64,000 bases of DNA from Streptomyces sp. Tue6028 (GCF_002300165.1 NZ_MLCE01000021.1:491524-555523), one strand, 5' to 3'; shown: positions 1 to 8,484, counted from the first letter of the stretch. Notes: a model not told the origin generated them from the letters alone. Numbers and translations are program-made.

Positions 1-31
1 AGATTCGCCTACGCGCGGTAAGTTTCTGGCC

Positions 32-1498
32 ATGCCACGTGGACGTCACCGCCATTCCCCGCCCTTGCACAGGCTGCTGCCTCCTTCGGCGATCGCCGGT
101 GTCTCGCTCGTCTGTGCCGTGGGGCCATGGCTGTTCACGGAGCCGGTGGTGCTCCGTGCGCTGGCCGCCGGTGCCGCGCTGACGGCGGTCGTCGGCGCGG
201 TCGTCATGCGCCGATGGGACGCCGAGGCGGGCAAGAGCGTCGCCGACCTCACGCGCGCGCGGGCGAGCGACGAGTGGCGTCACGAGGAACGCGTCGCCGA
301 ACTGGAGGCCGACCTCGACGAGTCCCGCGCGCTGCGCACCAAGCTGGAGCACAGGCTGCGCGCGAAGCGTTCGGAGCTGGCGGGCCTGCGCAACGAGCAC
401 GCCGCGCTGCTGCGGCGTTACGCCACGGCGGAGACCGAACGGGCGACCGCGCTGGAGGGCCGTCGGCAGCTCGCCATAGAGGCCACCGTCCCGGCCCGCG
501 CGCTGCCCGCCGCACGGTCGGCGCCGGAGTCCACGGCCCCCGAGACGGCTCCGGAGGCGGTGCCCGAGGAGGGCACGCCCGAAGAGGGCACGCCCGAGGC
601 GACCGAGAGCCTGGCTGCCGAGGTCCCCGGGACCGAGACCGCCGAGCCGGCCGAGGCCCCCGAGTCCGCGGCGGACGACGCCGACGCGCCGGAGGCGCCC
701 GAGGTCTTCTCCCCGGCGGGCTCCTCGCTCTTCCTGCGGGCCAACGCGGCGCTGAGCCGGATCGCGAGCGGCGCTTCGGAGGCGGAGACCACGACCGCGT
801 CCGCGCCGGGCGAGGTGACGTCCTCCGAGACGGAGGAGTCCGGCTCGGAGAGGTCCGGCTCGGAGGAGTCCGGTGCCACCGCCGCGAAGGGCGACGCCCC
901 TCGGGGCGCGTCCCTGAAGGCCGTCGGGTCCGCGAAGGGCGAGCCGGCCGCAGGCGGATCCGCGTCGCACGCCGCGAGCGCGGAGCCCCCGAAGGCGGGC
1001 CCGGCCCGCGGGGAGGCGCGTCCGTCCACGGACGCCGTGGCGGAGGAGGGTGAGGCGCAGGGGAAGCCCGAGGCGGTCGGCGAGCACCAGCACGCGACCG
1101 CCGACGCGAAGCAGCCCGTGCCCGCCCAGTCGTCCCCGTCGGCGCAGCAGCCCCGGGCCGCGCTGCCCGCCAAGCCCTCCTCGGGAGGGCACTTCACCGT
1201 GCCGACGGCGGTGGCCGTGGCACCGGCCGCCCCCGTGCGGCGCCCCTCGGTCGAGGGCGGCTTCGACTTCTTCGGCACGCAGAAGGAGTCGTCCGCGGAC
1301 GCGCTGGAGGCCGTGCAGAACGAGGACCTCGCCGACGTGGTCGGCCAGGAGGCGCTCGCCCTGCACAAGGCCGAGGCGGAGGCCGGGTTCAAGCCGGCGG
1401 ACGAAGCGGCCCGCGGCGTCGGACAGGTCATCGACCTGACCGCGCACGACGAGACCGAGCAGATCGACGTGGGCGTGCTGCGCAGCGCGGTCTCCTGA
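32..1498 (+). CDS. Membrane-anchored coiled-coil protein of unknown function
   Basis: I do not recognise a named family. The 488-residue product starts with a basic segment followed by two hydrophobic stretches (about residues 18-36 and 41-59), so the N-terminus is probably in the membrane. Residues 65-150 are charged and heptad-like, rich in Glu, Arg, Leu and Ala, and predict a coiled coil. Residues 150-410 are low-complexity Ala/Glu/Pro/Ser. The C-terminal 70 residues are more ordered, with a conserved-looking FDFFGTQKE stretch and an acidic end. The ATG is preceded at 19-24 by TAAGTT and a 7-nt gap, which suits a leaderless start; no good ribosome binding site is seen. Its 3' end is the seed of a downstream tandem repeat. 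A structural envelope or division-related role is possible but unproven. Confidence 0.75.
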   Translation: MPRGRHRHSPPLHRLLPPSAIAGVSLVCAVGPWLFTEPVVLRALAAGAALTAVVGAVVMRRWDAEAGKSVADLTRARASDEWRHEERVAELEADLDESRALRTKLEHRLRAKRSELAGLRNEHAALLRRYATAETERATALEGRRQLAIEATVPARALPAARSAPESTAPETAPEAVPEEGTPEEGTPEATESLAAEVPGTETAEPAEAPESAADDADAPEAPEVFSPAGSSLFLRANAALSRIASGASEAETTTASAPGEVTSSETEESGSERSGSEESGATAAKGDAPRGASLKAVGSAKGEPAAGGSASHAASAEPPKAGPARGEARPSTDAVAEEGEAQGKPEAVGEHQHATADAKQPVPAQSSPSAQQPRAALPAKPSSGGHFTVPTAVAVAPAAPVRRPSVEGGFDFFGTQKESSADALEAVQNEDLADVVGQEALALHKAEAEAGFKPADEAARGVGQVIDLTAHDETEQIDVGVLRSAVS

Positions 1499-1742
1499 CG
1501 AGTCCCGCGCGGCGCGGTCTTCCGAAGAGTCCGGCGTGGGCCGGTCTTCTGCGAGTCCGGCGCGGCGCGGTCTCCTGAGAGGTCCGCGCGGCGCGGTCTT
1601 CCGAGGAGTCCGGTGTGGTGCGGTGCCCGAAGAGTGCCGCGTGGGCCGGTCTTCTGAGAGTCCGGCGCGGCGCGCTCCGCTGCGAGTCCGGCGCGGCGCG
1701 GTCTCCTGAGAGGTCCGCGCGGCGCGGTCTCCTGAGAACGGA
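1473..1742. repeat. Array of about nine 26-27 bp repeats derived from the 3' end of the preceding gene
   Basis: The last codons and stop of the 32-1498 gene (core GCGCGGTCTCCTGA) are followed by about nine degenerate copies of roughly GAGTCCGGCGCGGCGCGG plus TCTTCTGA, spaced 26-27 bp apart. Most copies retain a TGA- or CGA-like end. The rest of the 1499-1853 gap holds no gene I can support. Confidence 0.85.
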
Positions 1743-1853
1743 GCACCGCCGCCCGTCAGCCGCGCGGGCGGCGCGCGTGACGTGGTGCGAGCGGGGCCCG
1801 GCAGACGGGGCGGGCGGTACCAGGACGAGGGCGGTGGCCGGGCGCCACTGCCC

Positions 1854-3305
1854 TCACGCCATCCACCGGTCCGGCAGCGCCTCCCGCCGGCCCGTCCGCG
1901 AACGGTCGGCCTGGGACTGGAGCAGACGCGCCGCCTCCTCGGCGTCCCGCAGCCGAGCCGTCACGGTCTTGTCGGCCCCCGTGTCCACATGGACGTCGGC
2001 GACCCTCCTGAGGCGCTTCCAGGGCCCCTGCGTCAGCCGTACGCTCTGCACCTTCGCGTGCGGCACGAGCGAGAGACTGCGGCGCAGCAGTCCGTGCCGG
2101 GCGGCGAAGACGGTGTCGGTCACGGCGAGCCCGTACCCCCGCCACCAGACCGGCAGGCACCAGCCGGCCCGGCGCGGCGGCCGGGACAGGGACGACGGCA
2201 CCGTCACCCCGGGCAGCACCTCGGCGATCACCGACTCGGCGATCTCGCGCGGGGCGACGGGCACGAGCACGGAGTTCGACGACCCGGCGACGTCCAGCTC
2301 CACGCGCACCCAGCCGAGCCGCCGCCACAGCAGCGGCTCGACGATCCGCACCGTCTGCACGCGACCCGGCGGCACCGTCTCGTGCGTGCGGTCGAGGAGC
2401 CCGTGGTCGATGCGGAGGCCGTCCGGCGACTCGCCCACCGTCCAGTCGTACTCGCCCACGAACCGGCCCACGCTGCTCGCGCCCGCCGCGCCGAGCAGCG
2501 GCAACCCGGTCGCGAGGACCGTCCACACGCTGTGGGTGGCGAACCACAGCAGCGGCGGCACGACGACCGCGGCGGCGAGCGAGCCCCAGGTCGCGCCGGT
2601 GAGGACCAAGGAGACGGCGAGGACGCCGGGCGGTACGTGCAGCAGCCGCCGCACCGGGGCCTCACCGACCTCATGGGCGGTCTCCGGCGCGAACCCCGCC
2701 GCACGGGCGAGGAGTTCGGCGCGCAGTGCTCGGGCCTCGCCCTCGCCCAGATAGGCCAGTTCGTCCTTCTTGTCCGTGCCGATGACGTCGAGTCTGAGCT
2801 TGGCGACGCCCGCGACGCGGGCCAGCAGCGGCTGGGTGACGTCGACGGCCTGGAGCCGGTCGAGCCGGATGTGCGCGGTGCGGCGGAACAACAGGCCCGT
2901 GCGGATGCGCAGTTCGGTGCCGGTCACCGCGAAGTGCGTGAACCACCAGCTGAGGAAGCCGTAGAGGGCGGCGCCCGGGACGAACACGGCGAGCCCGACG
3001 AGCAGCGCGGTCGTGGTGAGCCTGGTCAGCTGCTCCTGCGCCTGGTTGGGGTCGTGCACGGCCCATCCGGCGATCACGGCGACGGGCGCCCAGGCCCGCC
3101 GGAAGGGGGTGAACGGGTGCAGCCGTCGCTCCGCGGGAGGCCCGCCCCCCGGCACGGCGCCTTCCGCGCCCTTCGAGCCGTCGCGTTGCGCGGCGGTCTC
3201 GGCCCCGTCCCGTGGCGCGGTGGTCTCGGCCCCGTCCCGTGGCACGGCGGCCTCGGCCCCGTCCCGTGGCACGGCGCCCTCCGGGTCCGGCAGCGGCGTC
3301 GTCAC
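1854..3305 (-). CDS. YdbT-like bacterial PH domain membrane protein
   Basis: The 483-residue product resembles the YdbT family, integral membrane proteins with repeated bacterial PH (bPH_2) domains. After a hydrophilic N-terminus come hydrophobic pairs near residues 65-110, 210-240 and 260-280. They alternate with PH-like stretches such as LRIRTGLLFRRTAHIRLDRL and a later VPPGRVQTVRIVEPLLWRR motif, the usual RIQxV signature. The GTG start at 3305 overlaps the stop of the YdbS-like gene by 4 nt (GTGA), so the two are translationally coupled. Residues 10-45 are four copies of a 9-residue PRDGAET-like repeat encoded by 27-bp DNA repeats (3180-3287). B. subtilis YdbS/YdbT affect resistance to antimicrobial peptides; the role here is not known. 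Confidence 0.85.
   Translation of the reverse strand: MTTPLPDPEGAVPRDGAEAAVPRDGAETTAPRDGAETAAQRDGSKGAEGAVPGGGPPAERRLHPFTPFRRAWAPVAVIAGWAVHDPNQAQEQLTRLTTTALLVGLAVFVPGAALYGFLSWWFTHFAVTGTELRIRTGLLFRRTAHIRLDRLQAVDVTQPLLARVAGVAKLRLDVIGTDKKDELAYLGEGEARALRAELLARAAGFAPETAHEVGEAPVRRLLHVPPGVLAVSLVLTGATWGSLAAAVVVPPLLWFATHSVWTVLATGLPLLGAAGASSVGRFVGEYDWTVGESPDGLRIDHGLLDRTHETVPPGRVQTVRIVEPLLWRRLGWVRVELDVAGSSNSVLVPVAPREIAESVIAEVLPGVTVPSSLSRPPRRAGWCLPVWWRGYGLAVTDTVFAARHGLLRRSLSLVPHAKVQSVRLTQGPWKRLRRVADVHVDTGADKTVTARLRDAEEAARLLQSQADRSRTGRREALPDRWMA
3180..3287. repeat. Four in-frame 27-bp tandem repeats inside the YdbT-like gene
   Basis: Units of 27 bp (core GTCCCGTGGCACGGCGGC) are repeated four times and encode a nine-residue RDGAETTAP-like unit near the N-terminus of the YdbT-like protein. 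The repeat length keeps frame, so copy number can change without breaking the gene. Confidence 0.85.
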
Positions 3306-3796
3306 AGCCCCGCCGATCGTGCCTCGCCGAGTTCGGTCAGCCGGTCGCGCAGTCGCTCGGCCTCGGCCGGGTCGAGGCCCGGGATGCACGCGTCGGTCGC
3401 CGCGGCCGCCGTGTGCAGTTGCACGCTCGCCAGCCCGAAGTGCCGCTCGACGGGCCCGGAGGTCACCTCGACCAGCTGCATCCGCCCGTACGGCACGACG
3501 GTCTCCTCGCGCCACAGCACGCCTCGGCTGATCAGCAGGTCGTCGGCGCGCTCCGCGTACCGCCAGGAGCGCCAGTTGCGCCCCAGCATGTGCCAGCCCC
3601 ACGCCATCAGGGCGAGCGGGAGGAGGGCGAAGGCCGCCCAGACGGGGGCGACGAGCAGCCCGGTCAGCAGGCCCACCGCGATCGTCAGCAGCCCCAGCCA
3701 CACCACAAGCAGCAGCCGCCGCATCCGCAGCAGCCCGGGAGGCAGTCCGGTCCAGACCGGCTCCGCCCCGGCGATTTCCGTGGTCCCCGTCTCCAT
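3302..3796 (-). CDS. YdbS-like bacterial PH domain protein
   Basis: The 164-residue product has two closely spaced transmembrane segments (about residues 27-65), followed by one bacterial PH domain with the signature LLISRGVLWREETVVPYGRM and a QLVEVTSGPVERHFGLASV stretch. This is the YdbS layout, and it lies immediately upstream of a YdbT-like gene as in many Gram-positive genomes. The ATG at 3796 is preceded by TACGCT at 3808-3803 and a 6-nt gap on the minus strand, fitting a leaderless transcript. It diverges from nuoD2 with only 31 bp between start codons. Confidence 0.85.
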   Translation of the reverse strand: METGTTEIAGAEPVWTGLPPGLLRMRRLLLVVWLGLLTIAVGLLTGLLVAPVWAAFALLPLALMAWGWHMLGRNWRSWRYAERADDLLISRGVLWREETVVPYGRMQLVEVTSGPVERHFGLASVQLHTAAAATDACIPGLDPAEAERLRDRLTELGEARSAGL

Positions 3797-3827
3797 ACGG
3801 CAAGCGTACGTACGAGAGACTGTCACC

Positions 3828-4979
3828 ATGACTCCTACGACGGAGACCATGGTCGGTATCGGCGGCGCCGCGGAGAGCACCGACATGGTGCTCAACATCG
3901 GCCCCCAGCACCCCTCGACCCACGGCGTGCTGAGGCTGCGGCTCGTGCTCGACGGCGAGCGGATCCAGCACGCGGAGCCGGTCATCGGCTACATGCACCG
4001 CGGGGCGGAGAAGCTCTTCGAGGCGCGCGACTACCGCCAGATCATCATGCTCGCCAACCGGCACGACTGGCTGTCCGCGTTCTCGAACGAGCTGGGCGTG
4101 GTCCTCGCCGTGGAGCGGATGCTCGGCATGGAGGTCCCCGAGCGGGCGGTGTGGATGCGCACGCTGCTCGCCGAGCTCAACCGCGTCCTGAACCACCTGA
4201 TGTTCCTCGGCTCGTACCCGCTGGAACTGGGCGGGATCACGCCGATCTTCCACGCCTTCCGCGAGCGCGAGGAACTCCAGCACGTCATGGAGGAGATCTC
4301 CGGCGGGCGCATGCACTACATGTTCAACCGGGTCGGGGGCCTCAAGGAGGACCTGCCCGCCGGATGGACCTCACGCGCGCGTGCCTCCGTCGCGGCGCTG
4401 CGCTCGCGCATGGACATCTACGACCACCTGGTGCTCGGCAACGAGATCTTCCGGGGGCGTACGCGCGGTGTCGGGGTGCTCGCGCCGGAGACCGTGCACG
4501 CGTACGGGGTGAGCGGGCCGATCGCGCGCGCCTCCGGGGTGGACTTCGACCTGCGCCGGGACGAGCCGTACCTCGCGTACGGGGACCTCCAGGACACCCT
4601 GAAGGTCGTCGCCCGCCAGGAGGGCGACTGCCTGGCCCGCTTCGAGTGCCTCCTGGAGCAGACCCACAACGCGCTCGACCTCGCGGACGCCTGCCTCGAC
4701 CGGCTCGCCGAGCTGCCGCCGGGGCCCGTCAACCAGCGGCTGCCCAAGGTCCTGAAGGCGCCCGAGGGCCACACGTACGCGTGGACCGAGAACCCTCTCG
4801 GCATCAACGGCTACTACCTGGTCAGCAAGGGCGAGAAGACCCCGTACCGGCTGAAGCTGCGCTCTGCCTCGTACAACAACATCCAGGCGCTGACCGAGCT
4901 GCTGCCGGGCACGCTGGTGGCCGACATGGTGGCGATCCTGGGCTCGCTGTTCTTCGTGGTCGGGGACATCGACAAGTAG
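3828..4979 (+). CDS. nuoD2: NADH-quinone oxidoreductase subunit D, orphan second copy
   Basis: The 383-residue product is a clear complex I 49-kDa/NuoD subunit. Visible signatures are NIGPQHPSTHGVLRLRLVLD near residue 25, the HRGAEKLFE stretch, and the C-terminal ASYNNIQALTELLPG and VVGDIDK segments. NuoD contributes to the quinone-binding site at the junction with NuoB. No other nuo gene is nearby, so this is an orphan paralogue; Streptomyces commonly carry a lone nuoD2 outside the main 14-gene nuo cluster. A second in-frame ATG at 3849 is possible, but 3828 gives the longer N-terminus. It is convergent with a MidA-like methyltransferase that may act on it. Confidence 0.95.
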   Translation: MTPTTETMVGIGGAAESTDMVLNIGPQHPSTHGVLRLRLVLDGERIQHAEPVIGYMHRGAEKLFEARDYRQIIMLANRHDWLSAFSNELGVVLAVERMLGMEVPERAVWMRTLLAELNRVLNHLMFLGSYPLELGGITPIFHAFREREELQHVMEEISGGRMHYMFNRVGGLKEDLPAGWTSRARASVAALRSRMDIYDHLVLGNEIFRGRTRGVGVLAPETVHAYGVSGPIARASGVDFDLRRDEPYLAYGDLQDTLKVVARQEGDCLARFECLLEQTHNALDLADACLDRLAELPPGPVNQRLPKVLKAPEGHTYAWTENPLGINGYYLVSKGEKTPYRLKLRSASYNNIQALTELLPGTLVADMVAILGSLFFVVGDIDK

Positions 4980-5011
4980 GACCCCCGGGCGGGTCCCTCC
5001 CGGCCCCTTCC

Positions 5012-5062
5012 CGCCGGGCCGGGCTTTCCGCCGGGCCGGGCTTTCCGCTGGGCCGGGATTTC
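5012..5062. repeat. Three 17-bp tandem repeats downstream of nuoD2
   Basis: CGCCGGGCCGGGCTTTC occurs twice in tandem, followed by a diverged third copy (CGCTGGGCCGGGATTTC). It lies in the 161-bp convergent gap between nuoD2 and the methyltransferase gene; no other feature was seen in that gap. Confidence 0.8.
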
Positions 5063-5140
5063 CCGCCCGGCTGGGTCGTGGCCGCCGGGTCCGGCCTCCG
5101 TCGGGTCCGGTGCCTCCCGTCGTGCCGGGACGCGCGCGCC

Positions 5141-6178
5141 TCAGGGCGCCTGCGGGTCTCCGGGAGCGAACAGGTCGTCGAAACCGGCCGTCGGGATCCC
5201 GACCGGCTGGAGCAGCCAGCCGAAGTCGCCGAGGCCCCCGGACGCGGTGAGCTCGGCGGCGGCCCCCGCGCCCGCCAGCGCGCGCACGTACGCCGCCGGG
5301 TCCGTGGAGGCGAGCGCGAGCGGGGGGCGCGCACCGCTCACGCCCAGCGCGCGCAGCGCCGTGCGCTGCGTCGTCGCACGGCCTCCGGGCAGCGCGCACG
5401 CGTCGAGCGCCACGTGCGCGGTGATGTCGCACGACCCGTCCGGCACCGGCGCCGTCTCCCGGCCCTCCCGGAAGCCGGTGAGCGTCCCGAAGGGCGGTCG
5501 GCCGGCGGCGACGTGCGCGTAGTCGGCGGCGACGGCGAGCCCGCGGTCCAGGCTCGCCACCGCGGCGGCCCAGGCGGTGTCCCTGGGGAGCCCGATCTCG
5601 GCACGCGCGCCCGCGGGGGACGCGGCCTCCGCGGGCAGCGGCCACCAGCGCCGCAGCCACCGCTCGTCCGCTCCCGCCGCCGGTTCCCCGAGACGTTCCG
5701 TGCCGTCCTCCCGTACGAGGACCAGGCGCCGTACTCCTGCGGCGTCGACCTCGACGACGTCCACGGGCACGTTGTCCAGCCACTCGTTGGCGAACAGCAG
5801 CCCGGTGATCCCCTGCGGGGGCGCGGCCGACCACTCGATCCGGTGATCGAGGCCCGCGGGGCGGTCGGCGCGCTCGACCGCGTACCCGCGCGTGCGGGAG
5901 GCCACCTCCGCGGGGAGCGCGGCGAGCACGCCGGTCACCAGCTCGCCGCGGCCCGCCGCCATGTCCACGAAGTCCAGCCGGGCCGGGCGGCCGAGCGCCT
6001 CGTCGACCCGGCACAGCAGCCGGGCCACGGCGCCGGCGAAGAGCGGGGAGGCGTGCACCGAGGTGCGGAAGTGGCCGACGGGGCCCTCGGGCCTGCGGTA
6101 GAAGCCGTACGGCCCGTACAGCGCCTCCTCCGTCGCCTCGCGCCAACCCCGCCACTCGCCCGCCGCCTCAGGTCTCAC
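5141..6178 (-). CDS. MidA/NDUFAF7-like SAM-dependent methyltransferase
   Basis: The 345-residue product begins with YGPYGFYRRPEGPVGHF, the characteristic N-terminal motif of the MidA (DUF185, SAM_MT_MidA) family. A class I SAM-binding segment follows (DFVDMAAGRGELVTGVL near residue 70) and the family FANEWLDNVPVDVV motif near residue 132. The human member NDUFAF7 symmetrically dimethylates an arginine of NDUFS2, the NuoD counterpart, during complex I assembly. The gene is convergent with an orphan nuoD, which makes the same substrate relation attractive here; that link is inference. The start is GTG at 6178. Confidence 0.85.
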   Translation of the reverse strand: MRPEAAGEWRGWREATEEALYGPYGFYRRPEGPVGHFRTSVHASPLFAGAVARLLCRVDEALGRPARLDFVDMAAGRGELVTGVLAALPAEVASRTRGYAVERADRPAGLDHRIEWSAAPPQGITGLLFANEWLDNVPVDVVEVDAAGVRRLVLVREDGTERLGEPAAGADERWLRRWWPLPAEAASPAGARAEIGLPRDTAWAAAVASLDRGLAVAADYAHVAAGRPPFGTLTGFREGRETAPVPDGSCDITAHVALDACALPGGRATTQRTALRALGVSGARPPLALASTDPAAYVRALAGAGAAAELTASGGLGDFGWLLQPVGIPTAGFDDLFAPGDPQAP

Positions 6179-6312
6179 CGGGCCAGGCTAGGGCCTGCCG
6201 GGCTCTCTGGGCGGGCCCGGACAGTGGGGTCCGGCCCGGCGGGAAGGCCCGGCGGGAGGCGCCGCGACGGTACGGACACCCGTACCGGCCGACCGGGTCC
6301 GGGACCGGACCG

Positions 6313-6360
6313 CCAGGGGGCTTCAGCCGTCAGGAACCAGGGGGCTTCAGCCGTCAGGAA
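6313..6360. repeat. Perfect 24-bp tandem duplication upstream of the sensor kinase
   Basis: A 24-bp unit (beginning CCAGGGGGCTTCAGCCGT) occurs twice back to back with no mismatch. It lies about 95 bp upstream of the histidine kinase start, just before the putative promoter elements at 6416-6448. Confidence 0.85.
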
Positions 6361-6455
6361 GGGGTGAGCCTCCACCTTGGGGAGTACGAGCACCGGTTGC
6401 GGATCGACCCTCCGGTTGACCCCTGCACACTGCACGCTTCCCTACTCTGGGTTAC

Positions 6456-7661
6456 GTGCAGCGCCTCTATGACTTCCTCCGCAGGCACCCGACATGGGTC
6501 GACAGCTTCTGGGCCGTCGTCCTGTTCGGGATCACCTGCGCGAACCTCGTGAGCGTCAACGGGGCACCGGAGCAGCACGGGGCGCCCGCCGTGGCGTTCC
6601 CGATCGCCGTGCTCCTGTGCGTCGTCGTCGCGCTGCGCCGCCGCATGCCCGAGAAGATGCTCGTCCTGGCCGCTGTGCTGGGCCTTCTCCAGCTGATCAC
6701 CGACGTCGAGGTGATGCCCGCCGACTTCGCCATGATGGTGATCATCTTCACCGTCGCGGCGGACGGCGCCCGCTGGGCCTCCCGGTTCGCGCTGACGGGC
6801 GGCCTCTGCGCGGGGTTCCTCTCGCAGCTGCGCTGGCCCGCCCAGGAGGCGGGCGGCCTGAACGTCGTCCTCATAGCCGTCTTCCAGACCGTGCCCTTCG
6901 CGCTCGCCTGGGTGCTCGGTGACTCCCTGCGCACCCGCCGTGCCTACCTCGCCCAGCTGGAGGAGCGGGCCGCGCGCCTGGAGAAGGAGCGCGAGGCGCA
7001 GTCCAAGGTCGCCGTCGCCGCCGAGCGCGCCCGGATCGCACGCGAACTGCACGACGTGGTCGCGCACAACGTCTCGGTGATGGTCGTCCAGGCGGACGGC
7101 GCCGCCTACGTCATGGACACCGCGCCGGACCAGGCCAAGAAGGCGCTGGAGACCATCTCCGGGACCGGCCGCCAGGCCCTCGCCGAGATGCGCCGGCTGC
7201 TCGGCGTGCTGCGCACCGGCGAGCACCAGGAGAGCGGCGAGTACGTGCCGCAGCCCGACGTCGAACAGCTCGACGACCTCATCGAGCAGTGCCGCACCGC
7301 GGGCCTCCCCGTCGACTTCAAGGTCGAGGGGACCCCGCGCCCGCTGCCCAGCGGTGTGGAGCTCACGGCGTACCGGATCGTGCAGGAGGCGCTCACCAAC
7401 ACGCGCAAGCACGGCGGTCCGAACACCGGTGCGAGCGTGCGTCTGGTCTACTTCGACGACGGCCTCGGCCTGCTCGTCGAGGACGACGGCAAGGGCGCGC
7501 CCCACGAGCTGTACGAGGAGGGCGGCGCCGACGGCCAGGGTCACGGCCTGATCGGCATGCGCGAACGCGTCGGTATGGTCGGCGGCACCCTGGACGCGGG
7601 ACCGCGGCCTGGTGGAGGCTTCCGCATCAGCGCGCTGCTGCCGCTGAAACCGGCCCACTGA
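6456..7661 (+). CDS. NarL-family sensor histidine kinase
   Basis: The 401-residue protein has about five N-terminal membrane segments (residues 15-150), a short coiled coil, a HisKA_3 dimerisation box with the phospho-acceptor His199 in RIARELHDVVAHN, and a HATPase_c domain with the family motifs TNTRKHGG, DDGKG and GHGLIGMRERV. It would phosphorylate the adjacent LuxR-type regulator; its signal is not evident. The GTG start follows TACTCT (6443-6448) by 7 nt, with a TTGACC at 6416-6421 upstream, so a leaderless transcript is likely. The stop region (CGGCCCACTGACCA) is duplicated directly downstream. Confidence 0.9.
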   Translation: MQRLYDFLRRHPTWVDSFWAVVLFGITCANLVSVNGAPEQHGAPAVAFPIAVLLCVVVALRRRMPEKMLVLAAVLGLLQLITDVEVMPADFAMMVIIFTVAADGARWASRFALTGGLCAGFLSQLRWPAQEAGGLNVVLIAVFQTVPFALAWVLGDSLRTRRAYLAQLEERAARLEKEREAQSKVAVAAERARIARELHDVVAHNVSVMVVQADGAAYVMDTAPDQAKKALETISGTGRQALAEMRRLLGVLRTGEHQESGEYVPQPDVEQLDDLIEQCRTAGLPVDFKVEGTPRPLPSGVELTAYRIVQEALTNTRKHGGPNTGASVRLVYFDDGLGLLVEDDGKGAPHELYEEGGADGQGHGLIGMRERVGMVGGTLDAGPRPGGGFRISALLPLKPAH

Positions 7662-7678
7662 CCACGGCCCACTGACAC
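7651..7678. repeat. 14-bp stop-codon duplication after the kinase gene
   Basis: CGGCCCACTGACCA (7651-7664), which contains the kinase stop codon, is followed immediately by CGGCCCACTGACAC (7665-7678). Confidence 0.8.
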
Positions 7679-7755
7679 CTGTAACGACCGTTTCCGACTG
7701 TTTCTGGCTGTTCCCAAAGCTTTTCGGCCTTTGGTGGAGAGGGAAGAGGACCCCG

Positions 7756-8427
7756 ATGGCGATCCGAGTCATGCTCGTCGACGACCAGGTGCTGCTGCGC
7801 ACCGGTTTCCGGATGGTGCTCGCCGCCCAGCCGGACATGGAGGTCGTGGCCGAGGCGGGCGACGGGGTCGAGGCCCTCCAGGTGCTGCGCACCACCGCGG
7901 TCGACGTGGTCCTGATGGACGTGCGCATGCCGAAGCTGGACGGCGTCGAGACGACCCGGCGGATCTGTTCCGATCCCAATCCGCCGAAGGTGCTGATCCT
8001 GACCACCTTCGACCTCGACGAGTACGCCTTCTCCGGGCTGAAGGCCGGCGCCTCCGGCTTCATGCTCAAGGACGTGCCCCCGGGAGAGCTGCTCACCGCC
8101 ATCCGGTCCGTGCACAGCGGCGACGCCGTGGTCGCCCCCTCCACCACCAGGCGCCTGCTCGACCGCTTCGCCCCGATGCTGCCCAGCGCGGGCAAGCAGC
8201 CGCAGCACAAGGAGCTGGAGCGGCTCACCGACCGTGAGCGCGAGGTCATGGTCCTGGTCGCGCAGGGCCTGTCCAACGGCGAGATCGCGGCCCGCCTCGT
8301 GCTGTCCGAGGCGACCGTGAAGACGCACGTCGGGCGCATCCTGACCAAGCTGGGGCTGCGCGACCGGGTGCAGGTGGTCGTGCTCGCCTACGAGACGGGG
8401 CTCGTGCGCGCGGGCGGACACGGCTGA
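7756..8427 (+). CDS. NarL/FixJ-type response regulator
   Basis: The 223-residue protein has a receiver domain with acidic residues Asp9/Asp10, phospho-acceptor Asp55 in VVLMDVRMPK, and Lys near residue 105 (MLKDVPPGEL). A C-terminal LuxR-type helix-turn-helix follows (LTDREREVMVLVAQGLSN, then EATVKTHVGRILTKL). It is the cognate partner of the upstream histidine kinase, 94 bp away. A purine-rich ribosome binding site (GGAGAGGGAAGAGG) precedes the ATG. Its targets cannot be read from the sequence. Confidence 0.93.
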   Translation: MAIRVMLVDDQVLLRTGFRMVLAAQPDMEVVAEAGDGVEALQVLRTTAVDVVLMDVRMPKLDGVETTRRICSDPNPPKVLILTTFDLDEYAFSGLKAGASGFMLKDVPPGELLTAIRSVHSGDAVVAPSTTRRLLDRFAPMLPSAGKQPQHKELERLTDREREVMVLVAQGLSNGEIAARLVLSEATVKTHVGRILTKLGLRDRVQVVVLAYETGLVRAGGHG

Positions 8428-8484
8428 CCCGGGACGGACCGGGGGCGTGACCCCGGCGTGACCGGCGGCCACTAGGGTCTGCGC

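Noticed and set aside
1782..4979. 1065-residue plus-strand open frame leading into nuoD2
   Set aside because: It is a shadow of the minus-strand YdbT/YdbS-like genes with Arg/Pro-rich composition; NuoD homology starts only at 3828.
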